Shown: positions 1-5,992 of the stretch, piece after piece
Numbering within the stretch: position 1 is the stretch's first letter
Layout of the letters: each line of letters starts with the position of its first letter
Source of the DNA: an uncultured Ruminiclostridium sp.
GTDB lineage: Bacteria > Bacillota > Clostridia > Oscillospirales > Ruminococcaceae
Assembly (NCBI GenBank): GCA_934462775.1
Contig: CAKSIR010000084.1
Location: forward strand, 1 to 10,445
Length of the DNA stretch: 10,445 nucleotides
Reading direction: 5' to 3'
Translations under genes and position numbers: made by a program
The notes under the pieces: model-generated
The model's input: the letters and a program-made list of their open reading frames with translations, nothing else
The model's database searches: none
What the model was told of the DNA's origin: nothing

Positions 1-348
1 TTCATCGGCAACCTTGCTCGAGTCGGCTGCAAAGTTCATAAGGCTGTCGAAATTGGCTTCGTCAAGGTCGGGGGAATACGCACCGCTGTCAGTCTTTTCA
101 GGCTCGGGAGCTGAAACGGCTTCCGTTTTTGGCTCGGCAGGCTTTTCCTCGGCTTCTTTAGCGGGAGAGGATGTAATATCAACTGCTCCTCCTGCCATAA
201 GCTCGTTTATCTGCTGCTGTGAAAGATGTTCGCTGTCGTTTTTTGGCGTGCTGCTGGACGCTGCGGAAATCTCTTTTCCGCAGGCGGGGCATTTTGTAAC
301 TCCGTCGGGAATTGCCGCTCCGCAAGATGGGCATTTCTTGTCTGTCAT
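1..348 (-). CDS. Zinc-ribbon domain protein, N-terminal part (runs off left edge)
   Basis: Read on the minus strand from ATG at 348-346, the frame stays open for 116 codons to base 1, so the C-terminus lies outside the window. A strong GGAGG at 360-356 sits 7 nt before the ATG and decides the start. The protein begins MTDKKCPSCGAAIPDG and has two CxxC knuckles, C6-P-S-C9 and C20-P-A-C23, each followed by Gly. This is a classic short zinc ribbon that should bind one Zn ion. From about residue 30 it becomes a low-complexity, acidic, Pro/Glu/Lys/Ala/Ser-rich linker. Proteins with this layout in Bacillota often continue into transmembrane or other C-terminal domains, but that part cannot be seen. 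Function is unknown. It is transcribed divergently from the peptide transporter cluster and need not be related to it. Confidence 0.85.
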   Translation of the reverse strand, partial: MTDKKCPSCGAAIPDGVTKCPACGKEISAASSSTPKNDSEHLSQQQINELMAGGAVDITSSPAKEAEEKPAEPKTEAVSAPEPEKTDSGAYSPDLDEANFDSLMNFAADSSKVADE

Positions 349-370
349 ATTTTAACCTCCGTAAGGCTCT

Positions 371-399
371 ATTATAATAGTATGCTACCATGTTATCAC
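371..399 (-). promoter_or_regulatory. Sigma-A-type promoter for the zinc-ribbon gene
   Basis: On the minus strand a perfect -10 TATAAT lies at 376-371. A weaker -35 GTGATA (4/6 to TTGACA) lies at 399-394, with a 17-bp spacer. Transcription would start near 364, giving a very short leader that contains the GGAGG at 360-356. Orientation and distance fit the minus-strand gene. The weak -35 makes the call moderate. Confidence 0.55.
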
Positions 400-431
400 G
401 GTAAAGCGATTTATATACAAATAAATCACAT

Positions 432-447
432 TGATATAATCATATCA
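432..447. repeat. Short AT-rich inverted repeat, TGATAT-4-ATATCA
   Basis: There is a perfect 6-bp palindrome with a 4-bp centre (AATC), 33 bp upstream of the minus-strand -35 element. It has no GC-rich stem or T-tract, so it is not a terminator. It could be a regulator binding site for the zinc-ribbon gene, but chance is plausible in sequence this AT-rich. Confidence 0.3.
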
Positions 448-517
448 TTTTTTGGAACTGCTGTCAAATAAAATTAAACAAAAAAAGCGGTAATGTTAAG
501 AAGATTTTATGCAAAAA

Positions 518-531
518 TGAAAGCGTTTGTC
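518..531 (+). promoter_or_regulatory. Possible degenerate CcpA cre box
   Basis: TGAAAGCGTTTGTC matches the first 11 positions of the idealised catabolite-response element TGAAAGCGTTTTCA and then diverges at the last three. It lies about 110 bp upstream of the plus-strand -35, a less usual place for direct repression. This is a candidate only, and no other evidence for CcpA control is visible. Confidence 0.2.
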
Positions 532-626
532 CATTTTTTTCGCGGATTACACAAGTTTCTTTGTTAATTTCTACAAAATAGCATAGTTTTTATATATATC
601 ACATATAATAATTTAAATAGGCGAAC

Positions 627-648
627 AATGTAAACTTTTGTTGACATT
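627..648. promoter_or_regulatory. Inverted repeat overlapping the -35 of the transporter promoter
   Basis: AATGTAAAC (627-635), TTTT (636-639) and GTTGACATT (640-648) form 9-bp arms matching at 8 of 9 positions. The right arm contains the whole TTGACA. A protein bound here would block RNA polymerase. It could therefore be a repressor operator, but the regulator is not identified and the repeat is imperfect. Confidence 0.4.
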
Positions 649-669
649 ACACAATTAGTATGCTATAAT
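641..669 (+). promoter_or_regulatory. Consensus sigma-A promoter of the peptide transporter operon
   Basis: A perfect TTGACA at 641-646, a 17-bp spacer and a perfect TATAAT at 664-669 are present. A TG at 661-662 makes an extended -10 (TGcTATAAT), and A/T-rich sequence lies upstream. Start of transcription should fall near 676, giving a leader of about 54 nt before the ATG at 730. Such a near-ideal promoter suggests strong expression that a repressor or leader structure would need to restrain. Candidate palindromes lie over the -35 and just after the start point. Confidence 0.85.
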
Positions 670-678
670 GCGTTATTG

Positions 679-696
679 TGAAAGATTGTTCTTTCA
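679..696. promoter_or_regulatory. Perfect palindrome at the start of the operon leader
   Basis: TGAAAGA-TTGT-TCTTTCA has 7-bp perfect arms around a 4-bp centre. It begins about 10 bp after the -10 element, so it covers roughly +3 to +20. In DNA this is a classic repressor position. In RNA it would form a small, weak hairpin at the 5' end of the transcript that could stabilise the mRNA. The sequence alone does not separate these options. Confidence 0.45.
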
Positions 697-729
697 TATA
701 ATTAAAAAGAGATATAAACGGAGGACAAA

Positions 730-3105
730 ATGAAGACATTACGCAAAACTCTTGCAGCAGTTCTTGCACTTGCAATTTGCGGTTCAATGCTTACAGCTTG
801 CGGCGGAAACAACGCTGAAACAACAACTGCAGGCACAACAGCAAGCGGCGAAACAACAACAACTGCAGAAAACACTGACACAGACGCAGACAGCGCGTCC
901 ACATCAGACGGAACAACTCCTCTTGTAATTGCATCACAGGACTTCAGCCAGAAGTTCAACGCAGTACTTGCAGAATCTGTTCCTGACCAGAACATCGGCA
1001 GCCTTGTAAACCCAAGCCTTATGACAAACGATCGTGCAGGCGGTATCATTTACAATGCTATCGAGGGCGAAACACACTCCTACAACGGTACGGACTACAC
1101 ATACTACGGTGTATCCGATATTTCCGTTTCACAGGACAAGGAAACAAACACAACAGTTTACAACATCAAGATCCGCGACGACGTTAAGTTCAGCGACGGA
1201 GAAACAATGGATATTGACGACGTAATTTTCACATACTACACATTAGCCGACCCGTCATACACAGGCGGTCTGACATTCAGCTCAACACCTGTTATCGGCT
1301 TGAAGAACTACCGCGCAAACAGCTCTATCGTTGAAGGTCTGACAGACGAACAGATTGCGGCTGCTTATGAAGCTGACGAGGTTAAGCAGAACATTATCGA
1401 CAACATTATCCGTCCGACTCTCGAAAGCGAGTACGAATGGACAGGCACACTTTACGGCAACGACGACTATGCTGCTTACACAGAAGCATATCCTGTTCAG
1501 AAGGATCTTTTTGCTGCATTATACAGCATCGACGAGTCATACAGCACAGAAGGCGTAGAAGACGCACAGGTTGTTGAGGACATCATCGCTCAGTACGGCG
1601 CTGATTACAAGACGCTTGCAAACGCTTACGCAGGCGACGAAGCATACTTTGATTCTCAGGCGGAGGAATATGCAATCGCATACCTTTCGTCACAGGATAC
1701 AAGCGCTTCCGAAGTAAACAGCATCGAAGGCATCAAGAGAATCAGCGACTACGAAGTTGAAGTTACAACAAAGGGCTATGACGCTGCCGCTATCTATCAG
1801 ATTGCAGGCATCAACGTTTTACCGCTCCACTACTATGGCGACGAGTCAAAGTATGACTATGAAAACAACAAGTTCGGCTTTGACAGAGGCGACCTTTCCG
1901 TTCTTGAATCAAAGGTAACACAGCCAATGGGCTATGGTCCTTACAAGTTCGACAGATACGAAAACAAGATCGTTTACATGGAAGCTAATGAAAACTACTT
2001 CCTTGGCGAACCTAAGACAAAGTACCTCCAGTTCAAGACAACATCCGAGTCCGAGAACACATCCGCTGTCGGCACAGGTGCGGTTGACGTTTCTTCTCCT
2101 GCAGCTTCCAAGCAGGCTTACGATGAAATCCGCAGCTACAACAGCAACGGCGAGCTTACAGGCGACAAGATCACTCACTATGCAACAGACTATTTAGGAT
2201 ACGGCTACATCGGTCTTAACGCAAACACAATCAAGGTTGGCGACGACGCTTCCTCCGCAGAGAGCAAGAACCTGAGAAAGGCTTTCACAACTCTGCTTGC
2301 AGTTTACCGTGACCTTGCGGTTGACTCCTACTTCGGCGATACAGCAACAGTAATCAACTATCCTATTTCCAACACATCATGGGCAGCTCCTCAGAAGACA
2401 GACGAGGGCTACTCCGTAGCTTACTCAAAGGGCGTTGACGGCGCTGACCTCTACACATCAGATATGTCCGCTGACGATAAGTACGCAGCAGCTCTTGCAG
2501 CTTCCGTTGAATACCTCAAGGCAGCAGGCTACACCTACGATGAAGCAACAGGTATGTTCACAGCGGCTCCTGAGGGCGCTAAGATGGAATACGAAATCTT
2601 CATTCCCGGCAACGGTGACGGCAACCACCCAACATTCGCTCTTGCAACAGCCGTAAAGGAACAGCTCGCTTCAATCGGTATCACATTAACAATCACCGAC
2701 CCTGCCGACAGCAACCAGATGTGGGATAAGATGAGCGCAGGTACAATTGAAATGTGGTGCGCAGCTTGGCAGGCAACAATCGACCCTGATATGTATCAGG
2801 TATATTACAGCGGCAACATTGTCGGCGCAGCAGGCGGCACAGGCAACAACTACTATGCAATTACCGACTCAACGCTTGACGAGGACATTATGGCAGCAAG
2901 AACAAGCGACGATCAGGAATACAGAAAGGCTATCTACAAGGAATGCCTCGACATCATTCTTGACTGGGCAGTAGAAGTTCCTGTATATCAGCGTCAGGAC
3001 TGCACAATCTTCAGCACAGAGCGTGTAAACATGGACACAGTAATCAAGGACATGACAACATACTACGGCTGGATGGCTGAAATCGAAAAGATCGAAATGA
3101 ACTGA
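730..3105 (+). CDS. oppA: Peptide ABC transporter substrate-binding lipoprotein (OppA/DppA type, SBP_bac_5)
   Basis: This is the extracytoplasmic receptor that captures peptides and delivers them to the permease. The start is fixed by GGAGG at 720-724, 5 nt before the ATG. Residues 1-24 are a lipoprotein signal with lipobox L21-T-A-C24, so the mature protein should be anchored by Cys24. A Thr/Glu/Ser/Asp-rich tether follows to about residue 62. SBP_bac_5 hallmarks are the YNIKIRDDVKFSDGETMDIDDVIF stretch at 144-167 (key residues K152, F154, S155, D156, G157 and DDV at 163-165), the GYGPYKFDRY stretch at 401-410, and the C-terminal lobe to 791. At 791 residues it exceeds the usual 500-600. About 140 extra acidic, Ala/Tyr-rich, probably helical residues (191-330) separate conserved segments. 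Thr is almost always ACA, consistent with high expression. True ligands (di- versus oligopeptides, or other solutes) cannot be read from the sequence. Confidence 0.93.
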   Translation: MKTLRKTLAAVLALAICGSMLTACGGNNAETTTAGTTASGETTTTAENTDTDADSASTSDGTTPLVIASQDFSQKFNAVLAESVPDQNIGSLVNPSLMTNDRAGGIIYNAIEGETHSYNGTDYTYYGVSDISVSQDKETNTTVYNIKIRDDVKFSDGETMDIDDVIFTYYTLADPSYTGGLTFSSTPVIGLKNYRANSSIVEGLTDEQIAAAYEADEVKQNIIDNIIRPTLESEYEWTGTLYGNDDYAAYTEAYPVQKDLFAALYSIDESYSTEGVEDAQVVEDIIAQYGADYKTLANAYAGDEAYFDSQAEEYAIAYLSSQDTSASEVNSIEGIKRISDYEVEVTTKGYDAAAIYQIAGINVLPLHYYGDESKYDYENNKFGFDRGDLSVLESKVTQPMGYGPYKFDRYENKIVYMEANENYFLGEPKTKYLQFKTTSESENTSAVGTGAVDVSSPAASKQAYDEIRSYNSNGELTGDKITHYATDYLGYGYIGLNANTIKVGDDASSAESKNLRKAFTTLLAVYRDLAVDSYFGDTATVINYPISNTSWAAPQKTDEGYSVAYSKGVDGADLYTSDMSADDKYAAALAASVEYLKAAGYTYDEATGMFTAAPEGAKMEYEIFIPGNGDGNHPTFALATAVKEQLASIGITLTITDPADSNQMWDKMSAGTIEMWCAAWQATIDPDMYQVYYSGNIVGAAGGTGNNYYAITDSTLDEDIMAARTSDDQEYRKAIYKECLDIILDWAVEVPVYQRQDCTIFSTERVNMDTVIKDMTTYYGWMAEIEKIEMN

Positions 3106-3117
3106 TGAAATAATATA

Positions 3118-3152
3118 AAAGCCCATCAGTACCTGTATTGATGGGCTTTTTA
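3118..3152 (+). terminator. Intrinsic terminator/attenuator between binding-protein and permease genes
   Basis: GCCCATCAGTA at 3121-3131 pairs with TATTGATGGGC at 3136-3146 (11 bp with one G-U) around a CCTG loop. AAA at 3118-3120 precedes the stem and five T follow it. It starts 12 bp after the stop codon of the binding-protein gene. No convincing promoter follows before the permease gene at 3251, so partial readthrough is the likely way downstream genes are expressed. That would leave the lipoprotein in excess over the membrane complex, a common arrangement in such operons. Confidence 0.88.
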
Positions 3153-3202
3153 TGTTTATTAACGAAAGACAGCATGATGTAAATTACGCTGTTTTTCGCT
3201 TG

Positions 3203-3219
3203 TGAACAGGAATTGTTCA
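3203..3219. repeat. Small inverted repeat ahead of oppB
   Basis: TGAACA (3203-3208) and TGTTCA (3214-3219) form a perfect 6-bp inverted repeat around GGAAT. It ends 13 bp before the AAAGGA ribosome binding site at 3233-3238. It could form a weak RNA hairpin affecting mRNA 5'-end stability after processing, or be an operator. Chance is also possible. Confidence 0.3.
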
Positions 3220-3250
3220 GAGAAAAGAATGGAAAGGAATGGTTAATCAA

Positions 3251-4237
3251 ATGCGGAATTTCATTATCAAAAGAATAATGATAAGCATCGTAATTCTGTT
3301 TTTCGTGGCGTTCATCGTGTATGCAATTATCAGATGTATGCCTACCTCGTACATTGAAAATCTTGCCATGCAGAAGGCGCAGCTCCCCGGAGGAAAATCC
3401 TACGCCGAATGGCTGGAGCAGCTTACTGTTATCTACGGACTTGACAAGGGTATTGCCGAGGGCTTTTTCAGCTGGCTCGGAAACGCTTTAAGAGGCGATT
3501 TCGGCGATTCGTGGCAGTTCAACGTTCCCGTTGTCGAAAAGTTCAGCGAGGTAATATGGGATTCCTTTGCGCTTGCGTCAATCAGCTTTGTGCTTGAGCT
3601 TGTAATTGCAATCCCTCTCGGCATTCTTTCCGCAAGAAAGCAATACAGCAAAACAGATTACGCAGTAACCGTATTTGCACTAATCGGAATATCGCTGCCG
3701 ACCTTCTTCTTTGCGACAATTCTGAAATATATATTCTCGGTTCAGCTCGGCTGGTTCGACCTTTACGGAAAGGTTGGAAGATATTACGACCAGCTTGACG
3801 CTTTCGGACAGTTTATGGATGTTGCGGCTCATTATGTTCTTCCGATTGTAACCATCGTTATTGTAAGCGTGGGAAGTCTTATGCGCTATACGCGAACAAA
3901 TATGCTTGAAGTACTTAATTCCGACTACATCAGAACCGCACGGGCAAAGGGTCTGTCTGAAAACCGCGTTGTAAACTATCATGCGTTCAGAAATACGCTT
4001 ATTCCAATCGTAACAATTATCGGCGGTACGCTGCCAAGCCTTTTCGCAGGCGCAATGATTACCGAAACCCTGTTCCAGATTCCGGGCATCGGCTATACAT
4101 CGTACCTTGCAATGACAAACGGCGATATTCCGTTCTCAATGTTCTTCCTGGTATTCCAGGCAGTGCTGACGCTGCTGGGAACATTGCTTGCCGATATTCT
4201 CTACGCGGTCGTTGACCCGAGAGTAAGACTGAATTAA
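3251..4237 (+). CDS. oppB: Peptide ABC transporter permease, OppB/DppB type
   Basis: This is one half of the transmembrane channel for peptide import, 328 residues. I place the start at 3251 (MRNFIIKRI), which matches the usual N-terminus of this family. It lies 12 nt after AAAGGA (3233-3238). The in-frame ATG at 3239 abuts that site with no spacer and would add only MVNQ. Hydrophobic segments lie at about 8-28, 104-126, 138-164, 196-212, 252-275 and 297-322, giving the standard six helices. A 75-residue outer loop follows TM1, normal for OppB. The ATPase-contacting EAA loop is at about 225-244 (DYIRTARAKGL, then the downstream LIP), followed by a FQIPGIG segment. It ends with the typical DPRVRLN. 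Twelve bp separate it from the next permease gene, indicating co-translation. Confidence 0.93.
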   Translation: MRNFIIKRIMISIVILFFVAFIVYAIIRCMPTSYIENLAMQKAQLPGGKSYAEWLEQLTVIYGLDKGIAEGFFSWLGNALRGDFGDSWQFNVPVVEKFSEVIWDSFALASISFVLELVIAIPLGILSARKQYSKTDYAVTVFALIGISLPTFFFATILKYIFSVQLGWFDLYGKVGRYYDQLDAFGQFMDVAAHYVLPIVTIVIVSVGSLMRYTRTNMLEVLNSDYIRTARAKGLSENRVVNYHAFRNTLIPIVTIIGGTLPSLFAGAMITETLFQIPGIGYTSYLAMTNGDIPFSMFFLVFQAVLTLLGTLLADILYAVVDPRVRLN

Positions 4238-4249
4238 GGAGGTGGCTGA

Positions 4250-5980
4250 ATGAACAAGGAAAACAACCGGAGCGCTGAAAAAGAGGAGAAGCTTGCTCTT
4301 GACGATGAACGCAGAGTCAAGGTTTTATCTCCGACAATGCTGGTTATGAAGCGTTTCTTCAGAAATAAGCTTGCCATTGCAGGTATTATCATCATCATAG
4401 CAATGTTCCTGTTTTCATTCGTGGGAGGAATTTTCTCGCCCTACGGTGAAAGTCAGGTGTTTACAGGCTACGAGGACGTAATGAAGGAATACGCAAACGC
4501 AACCGTAAACAACAGCTACCGCTACTCATACGCAGACGGCGTCAATCTGTCCGCAGCGGCAAAGGGTACGATTACCTCCGCCGTTACAAAGGATCTTGAA
4601 ACGGTTGACGTGAACGGCACAACCTATACAATCACAACCGTAAGCGACAGCTTCAAGCTTATCTCAATACTTGACAGCTATGCAAAGGTTACTGCCTTAA
4701 AGGGCATTTACACCTACGAGCAGACAGGGGAAACGTCTGTTACGGACGGAGCTAAGGACGTTATTTCAGCGGCAATCGGTAACAGCGAGCAGACGGTTGA
4801 AATTGACGGAGTAAGCTATGTAATCACACGCGACGGCAAATTCTACAACGTTTCTCTTGCGCAGGACATCGCTGTTGCGTCAAAGATGGTTTATAATATG
4901 TACAGCAGCGCGGACAAGGCATCCTTTGAGTTTAAGGCTGCTGCCGAAACAGCTCTTGCAGACGGCTCTAAGCAGTTTACAGCTGACGGAAACGAGTACG
5001 TTATTGAAACAATCGACGGCGAAAACATTGTCAGCCTTAACGGAGCGCCTTACGCAAATATTACCAACCTTATCGTACAGCCTGTATCAAACGACGTATT
5101 CCTTACCGTTGACTACAAGCTTGCGGTGCAGGAGGCGATTGACGAGGGCAGGAAGGAGTTCTCCCTTGCCGACGAAAACGGTAATGAAGTAACCTACGAA
5201 ATCAGCGGCGTAAACGGCGACTACAAAATCAAGTCAGCCACGCGCACACAGCTTATCAGGATTTACGAAGAACCCTCCGCAGAGCATTGGCTCGGTACGG
5301 ACGCAAACGGCATGGACATCTTCACACGCCTTATGTACGGCGGACGTATTTCGCTTATGATCGGTTTCGTTGTAGTAATCATCGAAACGGTGCTTGGAGT
5401 TATTCTCGGCGGTATCGCCGGATACTTCGGCGGCTGGGTGGATAACCTTATCATGCGTATAGTTGACATTTTCAACTGTATTCCGTCGCTTCCGCTTTAT
5501 ATCATCATCGGTTCAATCATGGACGCAATGAAAATTGAACCGACCATAAGAATTTACTACCTCATGCTTATACTTGGTCTGCTTAGCTGGCCGGGTATCG
5601 CAAGACTTGTAAGAGGTCAGATTTTATCGCTGAGAGAACAGGAATTTATGACGGCTGCCGAGGCGACAGGCATTTCTGTTTCCCGCAGAATTTTCCGTCA
5701 CCTTATCCCGAACGTAATTCCGCAGCTTATTGTTATGGCAACAATGGGACTCGGTTCAATCATTATCACAGAGTCCACGCTTTCGTTCTTAGGTCTTGGC
5801 GTTAAGTACCCTTACGCTTCATGGGGCAACATTGTAAACGCCGTTACAAACCTGAGAGTAATGACGAACTACTGGTTTGTATGGATTCCTGCGGGCTTCC
5901 TTATTCTTATTACCGTACTGGGATTTAACTTTATCGGCGACGGTCTGCGCGACGCGTTTGACCCGAAGATGAAGCGTTAA
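4250..5980 (+). CDS. oppC: Peptide ABC transporter permease, OppC/DppC type, with large repeat-bearing outer domain
   Basis: This is the second channel subunit. The start is fixed by GGAGG at 4238-4242, 7 nt before the ATG. A charged cytosolic N-terminus (1-30) leads to TM1 at about 40-62. The conserved core begins at about residue 344 with AEHWLGTDANGMDIFTRL and runs through helices near 367-390, 405-425, 434-452, 486-507 and 542-562. The EAA loop is at about 462-487 (EQEFMTAAEATG, then HLIPNVIP), and the protein ends GLRDAFDP. At 576 residues it is almost twice the usual 280-310. The excess is residues 65-343, which lie outside the membrane by topology. This region contains four diverged repeats of about 60-64 residues (separate entry). 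Both ends of the protein are intact and in frame, so the insertion looks structural rather than an error. A role in docking the enlarged binding protein is possible but unproven. Confidence 0.92.
   Translation: MNKENNRSAEKEEKLALDDERRVKVLSPTMLVMKRFFRNKLAIAGIIIIIAMFLFSFVGGIFSPYGESQVFTGYEDVMKEYANATVNNSYRYSYADGVNLSAAAKGTITSAVTKDLETVDVNGTTYTITTVSDSFKLISILDSYAKVTALKGIYTYEQTGETSVTDGAKDVISAAIGNSEQTVEIDGVSYVITRDGKFYNVSLAQDIAVASKMVYNMYSSADKASFEFKAAAETALADGSKQFTADGNEYVIETIDGENIVSLNGAPYANITNLIVQPVSNDVFLTVDYKLAVQEAIDEGRKEFSLADENGNEVTYEISGVNGDYKIKSATRTQLIRIYEEPSAEHWLGTDANGMDIFTRLMYGGRISLMIGFVVVIIETVLGVILGGIAGYFGGWVDNLIMRIVDIFNCIPSLPLYIIIGSIMDAMKIEPTIRIYYLMLILGLLSWPGIARLVRGQILSLREQEFMTAAEATGISVSRRIFRHLIPNVIPQLIVMATMGLGSIIITESTLSFLGLGVKYPYASWGNIVNAVTNLRVMTNYWFVWIPAGFLILITVLGFNFIGDGLRDAFDPKMKR
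4550..5236 (+). repeat. Four diverged tandem protein repeats in the OppC outer domain
   Basis: Each unit has an Ala-rich probable helix, then a strand ending in an (N/D)G turn, then (Y/V)x(I/Y) and a second strand. The turn motifs are VNGTTYTI (122-129), IDGVSYVI (185-192), ADGNEYVI (245-252) and ENGNEVTYEI (309-318). The anchoring glycines are G123, G187, G247 and G311, spaced 64, 60 and 64. Preceding helices align too: SAAAKGTITSAV, TDGAKDVISAAI, EFKAAAETALADG and DYKLAVQEAIDEG. Matching second strands are FKLISI, FYNVSL, NIVSL and DYKIKS. The DNA itself is not closely repetitive, so the duplications are old. I do not recognise the repeat as a named family. Confidence 0.7.
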
Positions 5981-5992
5981 GGAGGAGTTCAG

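Larger units (their letters stand above)
349..729. other. AT-rich divergent intergenic region
   Basis: This 381-bp gap lies between the two divergent start codons and holds no convincing coding frame. It contains the minus-strand promoter near 371-399, a palindrome at 432-447, a plus-strand consensus promoter at 641-669, and inverted repeats at 627-648 and 679-696. A/T tracts at about 601-620, just upstream of the plus -35, resemble an UP element. The 9-mer ATTACACAA occurs at 546-554 and again exactly 100 bp later at 646-654, inside the promoter spacer. Nothing recognisable as a riboswitch or RNA gene was seen. Confidence 0.7.

Noticed and set aside
14..355. Plus-strand open frame of 113 codons over the left-edge gene
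   Set aside because: The minus strand here encodes two CxxC zinc knuckles with a proper ribosome site. The plus frame is its antisense shadow and has no ribosome site or recognisable domain.
566..580. CodY-like box (AATTTCTACAAAATA)
   Set aside because: It matches 11 of 15 consensus positions but breaks the central CWG core. Such matches are expected by chance in AT-rich DNA, although CodY control of peptide transporters is common elsewhere.
676..698. Rex (redox repressor) operator near the transcription start, from TTGTGAAA
   Set aside because: The left half resembles a Rex half-site but the opposite half is at the wrong distance and lacks the CACAA end. The real symmetry is TGAAAGA-TTGT-TCTTTCA.
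3157..3185. Possible promoter after the internal terminator (TATTAA ... TAAATT)
   Set aside because: The -35 and -10 matches are both poor, far weaker than the two consensus promoters in this window.
4442..5278. Mobile element or gene fusion artefact splitting oppC
   Set aside because: The frame is continuous, no terminal repeats or target duplications are seen, codon use resembles the neighbours, and both flanking permease parts are intact.
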